Shown in pieces: positions 17,190 to 25,313 of a stretch of DNA of 44,683 nt. The position numbers and the translations under genes were made by a program. This DNA is from Cyanobacteria bacterium REEB67 (lineage in GTDB: Bacteria > Cyanobacteriota > Vampirovibrionia > Obscuribacterales > Obscuribacteraceae), in contig JAGXAB010000054.1 in the NCBI GenBank assembly GCA_018971775.1, positions 1-44,683 of the forward strand, given 5' to 3'. How positions within the stretch are numbered: position 1 is the first letter of the stretch; every line of letters begins with the position of its first letter. A model generated the notes under the pieces. It was given only the letters and a program-made list of their open reading frames with translations. It was not told where the DNA came from and ran no database searches.

Positions 17190-18221
17190 TTGATCCAAGA
17201 GATAGTTATCCTATTCATCACTCTCGTGCTAATTGTCGCCAGTTCTGAGCTCTTTACAAATGGAATAGAATGGCTGGGTCAGCGTCTCAACCTCTCTGAG
17301 GGGGTGGTCGGCTCGGTCCTGGCCGCCGTCGGGACGGCTTTGCCCGAAACCCTTATCCCTATTGTCGCTCTGGTCTTTTACGGTAATCAAAATGGGGCCG
17401 AAGTCGGCATCGGCGCCATCGCCGGCGCTCCCTTCATGCTCAGTACCCTGACGCTGGGCCTTTGCGGCCTAACCTGTCTGCTTTGCACGGCCAGTGGCCG
17501 TCGCCAGCCAGGCATTTCGCTTAAAAATGCAGTTATCAAGCGAGATTTGAAATTTTTCATCGTTGCCTACTGTCTGGCCCTGGCGGCGAGCTTTTTGCCG
17601 GCTGAACCTGGACTGCGCTACTGGCGCCAGATTGTCGCTGTGGTCCTGGTCCTCATCTATCCCTACTATTTATATGTTTCTTTCCGCCACGAAGGTGAGG
17701 TCGGCGTCGAGCCGGAGAAGCTCTATCTGGATCGGCTGCTTAATATCGGGTCGCACAGGCTGAGGTTGATCCTGCCGCAAATTGTCCTCGGTTTAATTGG
17801 TATCACTGGCGGTGCTTACATCTTTGTCCACTATATCCAAGATCTGGCTGCTCATATCGGCGTGCCACCTTTGTTGCTCTCATTGATCGTCACGCCTATT
17901 GCCACTGAAGCTCCCGAAAAAATCAACAGCATACTCTGGTTGCGGGCAAAGAAAGACACCCTGGCCGTCGGTAATGTTACCGGTGCCCTCGTTTTTCAAA
18001 GTTGCTTCCCGGTCGCTTTTGGTGTGGCGTTCACGGCCTGGAGTCTGGACGTCGGCACCTTCACCACCGCTGTCGTGGCGATCTTATCGGCGCTTTGCTA
18101 TTACACATTGCTGAAAATGGACAAACTGAAACCTGTTCATTTGCTCTGCGGCATGGTCGCCTATATCACGACCATTTCGACGATTATAGGCCTGGGTCTT
18201 TTCAAAAGGACAATCTGGTAG
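17190..18221 (+). CDS. Na+/Ca2+ exchanger (CaCA) family membrane protein
   Basis: The product is about 343 residues with roughly ten membrane helices in two halves. Both alpha repeats of the CaCA family are visible: the first in LSEGVVGSVLAAVGTALPET (a G-T-A-L-P-E form of the G-T-S-x-P-E motif) and the second in LSLIVTPIATEAPEKINS (A-T-E-A-P-E). The conserved Glu residues are the cation ligands in characterised exchangers; the replacement of the canonical Ser in the first half is also seen in YfkE/YrbG relatives, and here the ion cannot be named. The frame is open further upstream across gatC on the other strand; I chose the TTG at 17190 because membrane helix one begins right after it. No strong ribosome site is seen, so the start is uncertain. 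Confidence 0.85.
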   Translation: MIQEIVILFITLVLIVASSELFTNGIEWLGQRLNLSEGVVGSVLAAVGTALPETLIPIVALVFYGNQNGAEVGIGAIAGAPFMLSTLTLGLCGLTCLLCTASGRRQPGISLKNAVIKRDLKFFIVAYCLALAASFLPAEPGLRYWRQIVAVVLVLIYPYYLYVSFRHEGEVGVEPEKLYLDRLLNIGSHRLRLILPQIVLGLIGITGGAYIFVHYIQDLAAHIGVPPLLLSLIVTPIATEAPEKINSILWLRAKKDTLAVGNVTGALVFQSCFPVAFGVAFTAWSLDVGTFTTAVVAILSALCYYTLLKMDKLKPVHLLCGMVAYITTISTIIGLGLFKRTIW

Positions 18222-18284
18222 TATGCGCGACACCTGGGTATGATGGAAGGACAAGTGCACCATGATCCTGGGAAAGAATGTCCG

Positions 18285-18473
18285 ATGAAAAATCAAAAGA
18301 GCTATAAAAATCCTGTGGATAAGGCGCCGGCCTTCCAGCAGGGTAAAAAAACAAATGTTCCTAAGGCTGGTCCGTCGACCGCCGGGCAAAAGCCGACCGA
18401 TCCCAAGCAGGTCTTGCTTGATAAACTGCAGGCTAAAACGGCCGCTCGCAAAGCCGAGAGCGACGCCGGCTAA
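18285..18473 (+). CDS. MKNQKSY-family small basic protein (62 aa)
   Basis: This small protein has 62 residues, is rich in Lys, Gln, Ala and Pro, and has no signal peptide, membrane segment or hydrophobic core, so it is probably disordered or nucleic-acid binding. I chose the ATG at 18285, with GGGA about eleven bases before it, because the sequence from there on (MKNQKSYKNPVDKAP) matches the start of the 63-residue protein at 28587; a longer frame from 18240 has no such match. The first 25 bases of the two genes differ at two positions. It lies 63 bases after the CaCA gene and ends two bases before the end of atpG on the other strand. I do not recognise a known family; function unknown. Confidence 0.6.
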   Translation: MKNQKSYKNPVDKAPAFQQGKKTNVPKAGPSTAGQKPTDPKQVLLDKLQAKTAARKAESDAG

Positions 18474-18475
18474 AC

Positions 18476-19375
18476 TCAGTGTGGATTTAGCGCTTCAAAT
18501 CCCGCGATCACGTCAAAGAGTTCTTCATCGATTGTGCTCTGGCGCAAACGTTGAAATTTCCCATGCAATGTTTCGAGCAGGTCGGCAATATTTTTGTCGG
18601 CTCTCTCCATCGCCGAGAGGCGGCTTGTATTTTCGCTGGCCAGGGATAAAGCGCAGGCACGAAAGATGGATACAAATAGATATTCGCGAATCAAGGATTT
18701 GAGGGTGAGGTCGGTGTGACCAATCACTTCCGGCAGGCTTTTTGTCGGCCAGGTGAGGGCAAGGATTTCGCTGCGCCAGCGGTCGTTGAGCGGTAGCAAT
18801 TTCTGGTTGGTCGGTACATAGACCTTGCCAGCCTCCGGACGATTATAAAAGAGATGTAGTTCATCAAGCCCAATTTTAGGCGTTTCAGGCGTTTTCGAAG
18901 CGTCGTCGTACAAAAGTATTTTGGCCACGAAGGCTGCTATCGTCTGGATGGATGTCGGCAATTCATAGACGGTCGTTGCTTTCAGGTTGTGGTTTTGCAG
19001 TTGCATCTGCACCCGCGCGCCGACAGCGACAATCTCAACTTTGCCGAGTAGCGGCTTCAGGTTTGCCGCCGCAAAATCAACGATTTCTTCGTTGAAACGC
19101 CCGACCAGCCCCTGCTCAGAGCCAAATACGAAGGCCCTGATTTTATACTTGTCGTTCTTTTGCACCGGAATCTGGTCGGTCCCAGTTTTCTTGCTGTCTG
19201 AAAAGCAGGCATGCAATCCGAGTTCGACCGTATGATAGTAGTCGGCCAGGGCTGTGGCGGCGCTTTCGTATTGTCCGACGTTCGATGCTGCCGCCGCTTT
19301 CATTGTCCTCACAACCGATTGGAGGTCGGCGGCGCTGTTCAATTTATGCTTCAGGCTGGCAATCGTCTCAGTCAT
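18476..19375 (-). CDS. atpG: N-type ATPase gamma subunit
   Basis: The 299-residue product is a rotary ATPase gamma subunit. It shows a long N-terminal helix (LKHKLNSAADLQSVVRTMKAAAAS, the family I-x-S-x-x-x-x-x-K-I-T-x-A-M-x-x-V-x-A-x-K block in diverged form), a central Rossmann-like part (AFVFGSEQGLVGRFNEEIVDF) and a C-terminal helix (NTSRLSAMERADKNIADLLE, family N-A-x-x-x-A). The conserved ITKAM core is replaced by VRTMKAA, as in the diverged N-type branch. It is the last gene of the atp operon and its start overlaps the end of atpA by eight bases. Confidence 0.93.
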   Translation of the reverse strand: MTETIASLKHKLNSAADLQSVVRTMKAAAASNVGQYESAATALADYYHTVELGLHACFSDSKKTGTDQIPVQKNDKYKIRAFVFGSEQGLVGRFNEEIVDFAAANLKPLLGKVEIVAVGARVQMQLQNHNLKATTVYELPTSIQTIAAFVAKILLYDDASKTPETPKIGLDELHLFYNRPEAGKVYVPTNQKLLPLNDRWRSEILALTWPTKSLPEVIGHTDLTLKSLIREYLFVSIFRACALSLASENTSRLSAMERADKNIADLLETLHGKFQRLRQSTIDEELFDVIAGFEALNPH

Positions 19376-20954
19376 TCTGTTTCTTCGCCGTGGTTTTTCC
19401 GTCTACCGGCGCCGATTTAGGCTTCTGAAATGCGTTCAGAGCCGTTTGGATGATTGCCATAGTCGCTTTTTTGTCGTCGTCTTTTAAGGGTGTATCGGAG
19501 ACCAGGGCTGTCTCGAGAGCGGTGGGCAGTTTGGTCGCAGCGTCGTGCAATGCCTGTTCGGCTGCAGCCATCTGTGCCAGGGGTACGGTATCGAAAAGGC
19601 TTTCACTCAAAGCGAGAAGGACTATTATTTGCGCCTGCAGCGAGAGCGGCGAATATTCCGCCTGTTTCAGGCAGGCACGTATACGTTGCCCGTGGGCCAG
19701 AGTCTTGCTTGTATTGGCGTCAAGTCGAGCGCCGAAACGTGAGAAGAGTTCCAGCTCTTCGAATTGAGCGTAGGCCAGTTTTAAATCAGCTGCCACCGAG
19801 CGCAGGGTCTTCTTTTGCGCTTTGCCTCCCACTCTCGAGACCGACTTACCGACATCGACGGCCGGCAGTACGCCCAGTTCGAAGAGTGAAGGAGAGAGAT
19901 AGATCTGCCCGTCGGTGATCGAGATCAAATTTGTTGGAATATAGGCGGCGATATCCTGGGCTTCTGTCTCGATAATCGGCAGCGCCGTCAGTGACCCTCC
20001 GCCGAGTCTGACGCTCAAATGTGTCGAGCGTTCGAGTAAGCGGGAATGCAGATAGAAAATATCTCCAGGGAAGGCTTCTCTTCCGGGGGGCCTTCTCAGG
20101 AGCAAGGACAGCTCCCGGTAGGCTCTGGCATGCTGGGTCAAATCATCGTAGACGATCAGCACATCTCGACCGGCTTCCATAAAGTATTCACCGATCGAGG
20201 TGGCCGCATATGGTGCAATGTAGGTGAGACCGGCCGGATCATTGCCTTCGGTGACGATTACGATCGTATACTGCATAGCTTTTTTCTCGCGCAGTATGGC
20301 AATATCTTTGGCTACAGCTGCCGCTCTTTGGCCGATAGCGCAGTAGATGCAGATCACGTTTTTATCATGCTGATTGAGTATGGTGTCGATGGCAATGGCA
20401 GTCTTGCCGGTTTGTCGGTCTCCGAGGATCAATTCGCGCTGACCTTTGCCAATCGGTATCAAGGCGTCAATCACTTTCAGGCCTGTCTGTAGGGGCACCG
20501 TTACTGGTGCGCGATTCATAATCGTCGTAGCTGGCCTCTCGATTGGTAGGCGGCTTTTACAGGCTGGCTGTGGTAGGCCATCCAGCGGCCGGCCAAGCGC
20601 GTCGATCACCCGCCCGATCAGCTCGTCTCCGACCGCCACATCGAGGACGCGTCCGGTGCGCTCGACTTTGTCTCCAGTGTCGATAAGCCAGTGTTGTCCA
20701 AGCAGCACCACGCCGATCTCGTCCTGGTCTACATTAAAGGCAATGCCATAATTTTCTCCGGGAAAACGCAATAGTTCTTCGAAGCCGGCACCAGGTAGGC
20801 CGGCCACTTTGGCGATGCCGGTAGAGACGCCAGTTACCGTCCCGCTTTCGCTAATGCGCAATTGTGGCCGGAAGTGATCTAGCTGCGCGTCTATCCTGGC
20901 GAAGACGGCATTGATTGAATTTTCGACGACCTTGCCTGGTTCAGTTTGCGTCAT
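19368..20954 (-). CDS. atpA: N-type ATPase alpha subunit
   Basis: The 528-residue product is the non-catalytic nucleotide-binding subunit. The P-loop is GDRQTGKTA (residues 178-186) and the family stretch DVLIVYDDLTQHARAYRELSLLLRRPPGREAFPGD is intact in parts, with the LSLLLRRPPGREAYPGD-type signature. The N-terminus (VFARIDAQLDHFRPQ) differs from the usual F-type alpha start and fits the absence of a delta subunit, whose docking site is the alpha N-terminus. The C-terminal 30 residues are Lys-rich. Nine bases separate it from atpF. Confidence 0.97.
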   Translation of the reverse strand: MTQTEPGKVVENSINAVFARIDAQLDHFRPQLRISESGTVTGVSTGIAKVAGLPGAGFEELLRFPGENYGIAFNVDQDEIGVVLLGQHWLIDTGDKVERTGRVLDVAVGDELIGRVIDALGRPLDGLPQPACKSRLPIERPATTIMNRAPVTVPLQTGLKVIDALIPIGKGQRELILGDRQTGKTAIAIDTILNQHDKNVICIYCAIGQRAAAVAKDIAILREKKAMQYTIVIVTEGNDPAGLTYIAPYAATSIGEYFMEAGRDVLIVYDDLTQHARAYRELSLLLRRPPGREAFPGDIFYLHSRLLERSTHLSVRLGGGSLTALPIIETEAQDIAAYIPTNLISITDGQIYLSPSLFELGVLPAVDVGKSVSRVGGKAQKKTLRSVAADLKLAYAQFEELELFSRFGARLDANTSKTLAHGQRIRACLKQAEYSPLSLQAQIIVLLALSESLFDTVPLAQMAAAEQALHDAATKLPTALETALVSDTPLKDDDKKATMAIIQTALNAFQKPKSAPVDGKTTAKKQND

Positions 20955-20963
20955 GTCTTGACT

Positions 20964-21794
20964 TCATTTTTGTGTCTCTTTGTCGTCGTCATGGCTGGAA
21001 GGTTTTTTTATGGTATTTTCCAGCGAATCTGTAGCAGTCTTCTCCAGAGAATCTTCAAGTGCTGTTAGATAGCCGTTTATGCTCCATTCCAGTGATTGTC
21101 CGTTGACTGTGAGCTTGATACCGCTGACCAGCTCCGGTGCAGTGGTAAAACTGAGCGGGAGATTAGTTTTAAAGGTTGTCTCTATAGTCTTTTGCAGATC
21201 TGCCTGCTGCTTCTGCGGCAGGTCAAAGGCACTCTGGACTAAAATTTCGCCTGCTGAAGCCTTTTGCATTGCCATGGTCAGATCGTTCTTCGGGCCGTCC
21301 GCCAGCGCCAGCAAGCGTCTGCTGAAGACATCGATCGCCTCGGCTTCGAGGTTGCTTGTCGTCAGCTCTGTTAGCAACTTTCGCGTGATCGCGAAGACTT
21401 GCTGCTGGGTTTTAAGTGCCACCGCTTGGCAAAAATCTCTTTGCTCTTTAGCCAGATCCGTCGCCAGTTTTGTCTGCTCTTTCTTCGCCTCCAGTTTTGC
21501 TTCTTGCTCGGCCAGGGCTGCCAGTCTCTGGCCTTCCGACTTCGCGGCTTCTGTGGCCTTCTGCAAAAGCGCATCTTTCTGGGCCTCGAATGTTTTGGTC
21601 TTTTCGTCAAATTCGGTTTGCGTTTTTTTTGCCTGCTCCTGAGATGAGGCTGCGTTTTTCAGATCATCTGCCACAAGTTTCTCGCGACTATCTATAGCCT
21701 TTAGAATCGGCTTATAGAGAAATGCTTTCATCAGCCAGACAAGAATCAGGAAGTTGATAATCTGAGCTGCGACGGTAAACCAATCAATCAGCAT
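20964..21794 (-). CDS. atpF: N-type ATPase b subunit
   Basis: The 276-residue product is the peripheral-stalk subunit. It has one N-terminal membrane helix (DWFTVAAQIINFLILVWLMKAFLYKPI) and then a long charged helix rich in Ala, Glu, Lys and Gln (residues 40-150). It is much longer than an F-type b subunit (about 160); the extra C-terminal 120 residues (EAIDVFSRRLLALADGP ... GIKLTVNGQSLEWSINGYLTALEDSL) resemble a delta-subunit C-terminal domain, which would replace the missing separate delta gene. This is known for N-ATPase b subunits; here it is inferred by eye. Confidence 0.92.
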   Translation of the reverse strand: MLIDWFTVAAQIINFLILVWLMKAFLYKPILKAIDSREKLVADDLKNAASSQEQAKKTQTEFDEKTKTFEAQKDALLQKATEAAKSEGQRLAALAEQEAKLEAKKEQTKLATDLAKEQRDFCQAVALKTQQQVFAITRKLLTELTTSNLEAEAIDVFSRRLLALADGPKNDLTMAMQKASAGEILVQSAFDLPQKQQADLQKTIETTFKTNLPLSFTTAPELVSGIKLTVNGQSLEWSINGYLTALEDSLEKTATDSLENTIKKPSSHDDDKETQK

Positions 21795-21797
21795 GGA

Positions 21798-22079
21798 TTA
21801 TTTTCCTGCCGTTTGGGCAATGACATGATTCCAAAATGGATTGGCAAAAATGAGGATCATCGACACGACAAAGCAATAAATGGCGGTCGATTCGATCATG
21901 GCCAGACCGACAAAGAGAGTGCGTGTGATTGTTGCCGAGGCGTCTGGCTGTTGTGCTAGAGCCGTCAGAGCAGTGGCCACCGCACGTCCTTCGCTCAGTG
22001 CTGGTCCCATGCAGCCAAAGCTTGTCGTCACTCCGGCTGTGACGATTGAGACCATGGCTATAAGAGTAATGCTATCCAT
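21798..22079 (-). CDS. atpE: N-type ATPase c subunit (rotor ring)
   Basis: The 93-residue product is a two-helix c subunit. Helix one contains GCMGPALSEGRAVATAL and helix two MIESTAIYCFVVSMILIFANPF. The ion-binding site can be read: E63 is the essential carboxylate with S64, T65 and Y68 of the E-S-T-x-x-Y Na+/H+ signature, and E30 takes the place of Gln32 of the Ilyobacter Na+ ring. A two-carboxylate site is described for N-ATPases; the characterised Burkholderia ring of this type is H+-specific, so the presence of the E-S-T-x-x-Y ligands alone does not settle Na+ use here. A QQP loop connects the helices. Confidence 0.95.
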   Translation of the reverse strand: MDSITLIAMVSIVTAGVTTSFGCMGPALSEGRAVATALTALAQQPDASATITRTLFVGLAMIESTAIYCFVVSMILIFANPFWNHVIAQTAGK

Positions 22080-22082
22080 GAT

Positions 22083-22778
22083 TTATACCTTCAGGTCAGT
22101 TTTGTTTTTTGTTTTGCTTGTACGGACTGCGGCGGCAATGTAGACCGCCGCTAAAATGCTGAAAATGTAGGCCTGTACCATTCCGGTCAATAAGCCCAGC
22201 ACAGTCATGAAAACTGGAAATACCAGTGGGGCTATTGTGAGCAGGATGGCGATAATCATCGCCCCACTCATCATATTGCCAAATAGTCTGATTGCCAGCG
22301 CCAGTGTGCGCGATAGCTCGCTGATGATATTGAAAGGCAGCATGATCATCGAGGGCTTCGTGTAGGATTTTAGATAGCCCGCCAGTCCCTGTTCTTCAAT
22401 CCCGAAGAGCGGCACTGCTACAAAGACGCAAAGTGCTAGTGCTACAGTCGTGGAGAGTGATCCTGTGGGCGGTTCGTAGCCGGGAATAATTGTGCAAATA
22501 GTCGCCATGGCTACAAAAAGGAATAGCGTGCCGATGAAACTCAGATATTTTGCGGGCGGCCTCAGCCCTACTTCTGTGATTTGTTCGTTAATAGCAGTGA
22601 CAATTATTTCCAGAGCGTTTTGCCATGGAGCATGGAGTAGATTGCTGCTCAGCTTTCGGGTAATCAGTTTTGCCCCAACAGCCATTAGAAGCATCAGCGC
22701 CCAGGTATACATTATGGTGGCGTTCAGGTGGAAGGGGCCATGGTGCCAGAATATAAGCTGATCCGGGCTGAGTCGCAT
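22083..22778 (-). CDS. atpB: N-type ATPase a subunit
   Basis: The 231-residue product is the membrane stator subunit that forms the ion half-channels. Five to six membrane helices are visible. The essential arginine is R164 in LALAIRLFGNMMSG, and the last helix carries the usual Q-A-Y-I-F segment (GMVQAYIFSILAAVYIAAAV). The length and the N-terminus (FHLNATIMYTWALML) fit the N-type branch. The start is the ATG at 22778; six bases follow the end of atpR. Three bases separate it from atpE. Confidence 0.96.
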   Translation of the reverse strand: MRLSPDQLIFWHHGPFHLNATIMYTWALMLLMAVGAKLITRKLSSNLLHAPWQNALEIIVTAINEQITEVGLRPPAKYLSFIGTLFLFVAMATICTIIPGYEPPTGSLSTTVALALCVFVAVPLFGIEEQGLAGYLKSYTKPSMIMLPFNIISELSRTLALAIRLFGNMMSGAMIIAILLTIAPLVFPVFMTVLGLLTGMVQAYIFSILAAVYIAAAVRTSKTKNKTDLKV

Positions 22779-22784
22779 TTTTAC

Positions 22785-23102
22785 TTACCCTCGACCGATT
22801 GCTGATTTTATGTTTGCACTTCGTGGATTGAACCAGGTAATCAGCATCTGGGCTGCGATGAAGCCCAGGAGGCAAGTGAGTAGATTTTGATTGTGATGGT
22901 CCGTTTTCGCGGCCAGGTAAAATCCGGCCAAGACAATCACTGTCCTCAGCAGAAGACTGAGTAAAAACCAGATGAATGGCTGCTTTGAGAAGAGGCCGCG
23001 CTGGATGGTCCACTTCAATCCACCGAAGAAAATCAATCCGAGCAGAAGGCCGCTGCTAAGCGCCGTAATCAGTGTGAACGTTTCAATCATGATTATTTTC
23101 AT
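22785..23102 (-). CDS. atpR: N-ATPase accessory membrane protein AtpR
   Basis: The 105-residue product has three membrane helices (LITALSSGLLLGLIFFGGL, FIWFLLSLLLRTVIVLAGFYL, LLTCLLGFIAAQMLITWF). AtpR is found only in N-ATPase operons, directly after atpQ, and is thought to help assemble or seal the membrane sector; its conserved Arg may be the R in LLLRTVIVLAG. Identification rests on position and topology. An internal ATG four codons downstream could also be the start. The 5' end overlaps atpQ by 20 bases. Confidence 0.9.
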   Translation of the reverse strand: MKIIMIETFTLITALSSGLLLGLIFFGGLKWTIQRGLFSKQPFIWFLLSLLLRTVIVLAGFYLAAKTDHHNQNLLTCLLGFIAAQMLITWFNPRSANIKSAIGRG

Positions 23103-23406
23103 CTTCTTCTTTTACCGCCTCATCTTTCTTTTCCTGCATCGACTTACCTTCTGCAGCCACCCAATGCCAGGCGTTCAAGCAACCGATGGCAAGCCCGACC
23201 GAGAGCAGCATCAGAGTCCATGAGTGCAGGCCGGGGTGCTGACCATCCAGCCATATGCCGCAAGCCGTACCGAGTAGCGTCGGCACGACCACCGACCAGC
23301 CGATCAAGCCGCTCATTCCCAGGCCGAACCAGACTCCTTGAGTATTTTCTTGCGCGGCGATTTTGCGGCGCGCCGCGGCGTCTACTTTTTTGTTCAGATC
23401 ATTCAT
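23083..23406 (-). CDS. atpQ: N-ATPase AtpI-like accessory protein AtpQ
   Basis: The 107-residue product resembles AtpI/AtpQ: a basic N-terminus, two membrane helices (WFGLGMSGLIGWSVVVPTLLGTACGIWLD and SWTLMLLSVGLAIGCLNAWHWV) with the typical G-x-W-L-D loop, and a charged C-terminal tail (MQEKKDEAVKEEDENN). AtpI-like proteins assist c-ring assembly and Mg2+/ion supply. The gene sits between atpC and atpR, its place in N-ATPase operons, and overlaps atpC by eight bases. Confidence 0.9.
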   Translation of the reverse strand: MNDLNKKVDAAARRKIAAQENTQGVWFGLGMSGLIGWSVVVPTLLGTACGIWLDGQHPGLHSWTLMLLSVGLAIGCLNAWHWVAAEGKSMQEKKDEAVKEEDENNHD

Positions 23407-23833
23407 CGTGATACCTTGCCATCCGGCTCAGGAAATTGCTCTCCAGGTTTTGCATCACGGCGCGTGCCTGCTTCTCTTCTTCGCTCAGGTTTAGGTAGAC
23501 TTTTTCGATCGCTTCATGCAGTTGGGCAAGATCTTTGCCGACAATGGCGTTGCGCACCGAGACATTGACATTCAGTCCGGTTTTGACCAGCGCTCCCTGG
23601 TCTACGGCCATATAGATATGGCTTTTACCTGACTGCTGATAGGAGAAAATCCCGGGTGCTAACGCCGCGGCGCAGTCCAAACGGTGCGGTAGTATACCTA
23701 AGGAGCCTTCCGTGGTTTCGGCGACGATGCTCACGACATTCTCGATTTCAGCGAATATCCCTGTCGGCGTGATTATCTTGAGAGTGAGAAGTGTTTTTGT
23801 CTGGACGTCATTTTCTTCAGTTTTTGTTTGCAT
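23399..23833 (-). CDS. atpC: N-type ATPase epsilon subunit
   Basis: From the ATG at 23833 the product is 144 residues; a longer frame from 23869 has no ribosome site, while AAAGAG lies about ten bases before the chosen ATG. The N-terminal beta-sandwich has the family pattern LKIITPTGIFAEIENVVSIV, GSLGILPHRLDCAAALAPG and ALVKTGLNVNVSVRNAIVG. The C-terminal part is helical (LHEAIEKVYLNLSEEEKQARAVMQNLE) as in epsilon subunits that can inhibit hydrolysis. The start overlaps the end of atpD by 17 bases. Confidence 0.93.
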   Translation of the reverse strand: MQTKTEENDVQTKTLLTLKIITPTGIFAEIENVVSIVAETTEGSLGILPHRLDCAAALAPGIFSYQQSGKSHIYMAVDQGALVKTGLNVNVSVRNAIVGKDLAQLHEAIEKVYLNLSEEEKQARAVMQNLESNFLSRMARYHDE

Positions 23834-25313
23834 GTTTCGGCTCTTTCTTTGCTTCGTCGATGCTGCCAATCATGAACAGGGCGCTTTCCGGATAGTCGGC
23901 AAATTCATCGTTCAAAATCCTCTGGCAGCCATCGAGTGAATCTTTGAGACTGACCAGTTTCCCCTTGATGCCGGTAAATTGCTCGGTTGTAAAAAAGGGT
24001 TGGGTGAGAAATCTCTCCAGTCGACGCGCTCGGGCGACCGTTTTGCGGTCCTCTGGTGACAGCTGTTCGATGCCGAGCATGGCAATAATGTCTTTCAGTT
24101 CTTCGTATTTTGCCAGAGTGCCGCGTATGCTCTGGGCCAGTTCATAATGTTGTTGACCAATGATTACTCTGGTGGCCATCTTCGACCCGGATTGCAATAG
24201 GTCGATAGCGGGGAAGAGTCCTTCGCTCGCTCTTTTGCGACTGAGGACCAGTGAAGCGGATAGATGCGAAAATGTATGTACGGCCGCCGGATCAGTCAGA
24301 TCGTCCGCTGGCACATAGACGGCCTGGATCGAAGTAATGGCACCGGCTGCGGTATTGGCGATGCGTTCTTCCAGGGCTGATAGTTCTGTGCTCATCGTCG
24401 GTTGATAACCAAGGCGCGACGGCATCTGGCCCATCAATCCCGATACCTCCATGCCGGCTTGAATGAAGCGGAAGATATTGTCGACAAGCAAAAGAACGTC
24501 GTGGTGCTCATCGTCGCGAAAGTATTCGGCCATGGTCAGGGCCGCGTGTCCAATGCGGAAGCGGCTGCCCGGCGGCTCATTCATCTGGGCGAAGAGCATG
24601 ACCATACGGTTCAACACTTTTGCTTCTTTCATCTGCTCATAGAGTTCTTCCCCTTCTCTACAGCGCTCACCGATACCGCAAAAAATACTGACGCCCTGTT
24701 CATGACCGATCATGTTGTGGATCATTTCTGTCAACAAAACTGTTTTACCGACGCCGGCCCCGCCAAAGAGACCGGCTTTGCCGCCTCGTTCGAGCGGCAC
24801 GAGGACATCGATTACCTTAATGCCGGTTTCGAATATTTGCGATTTTGTTGTCCGTTCGACTAGAGCCGGAGGTGCATTGTGCACCGAGCGCCAGGTCACG
24901 TCTTTTACCGGTCCGCCCTGATCGATGGCGTTGCCGAATACGTCGAACATTCGCGAAAGAGTGCCCTGGCCGACCGGCGCTTTGAGCGGTCCGCCGCTAT
25001 CCTCCACTGCCATACCACGAGCCAGTCCCTGAGTGCCGGTAAGAGCGATGCAGCGGACATGCCTGTCATCGCTCTGGGTCATCACCTCTATGCTTATTTC
25101 GTTTTTCTGGCCGGTGCGAAGAATATTGTAGATTTTTGGCAGGTCTTTCTCGAAGAAGACATCCACAACGCTGCCGCGAACGGCCGTGACCGCACCGATA
25201 TTTTTGTGCTCAGGAGTTGTAGCTGTTGGCGCAGACTCTAACGAAGGCAATTTTTTAATTTCATTTCCTGCCTCCCCATTTCCAGTTGCGGATCTCTGGC
25301 ATGTCTTCGCCAT
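23817..25313 (-). CDS. atpD: N-type ATPase beta subunit
   Basis: The open frame gives 498 residues; the catalytic subunit hydrolyses or makes ATP. Walker A is GGAGVGKTV (184-192), the catalytic Glu is in GIGERCREGEELY (E216), and the segment DVLLLVDNIFRFIQAGMEVSGLMGQMPSRLGYQPTMS carries the beta signature in parts (Walker B Asp, then the S-A-L-L-G-R-x-P-S-A-V-G-Y-Q-P variant). The family match begins near residue 38 (NIGAVTAVRGSVVDVFF), so the first 21 or so residues, which overlap xfp by 53 bases and lack a ribosome site, may not be translated; a TTG at 25250 or an ATT near 25259, just after the AGGAAA of the xfp end, are alternatives. First gene of the atpDCQRBEFAG order. Confidence 0.96.
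   Translation of the reverse strand: MAKTCQRSATGNGEAGNEIKKLPSLESAPTATTPEHKNIGAVTAVRGSVVDVFFEKDLPKIYNILRTGQKNEISIEVMTQSDDRHVRCIALTGTQGLARGMAVEDSGGPLKAPVGQGTLSRMFDVFGNAIDQGGPVKDVTWRSVHNAPPALVERTTKSQIFETGIKVIDVLVPLERGGKAGLFGGAGVGKTVLLTEMIHNMIGHEQGVSIFCGIGERCREGEELYEQMKEAKVLNRMVMLFAQMNEPPGSRFRIGHAALTMAEYFRDDEHHDVLLLVDNIFRFIQAGMEVSGLMGQMPSRLGYQPTMSTELSALEERIANTAAGAITSIQAVYVPADDLTDPAAVHTFSHLSASLVLSRKRASEGLFPAIDLLQSGSKMATRVIIGQQHYELAQSIRGTLAKYEELKDIIAMLGIEQLSPEDRKTVARARRLERFLTQPFFTTEQFTGIKGKLVSLKDSLDGCQRILNDEFADYPESALFMIGSIDEAKKEPKHANKN

Noticed and set aside
18240..18284. Longer start for the 62-residue MKNQKSY protein.
   Set aside because: The extra 15 residues have no counterpart in the paralogue, whose ATG is at the MKNQKSY position.
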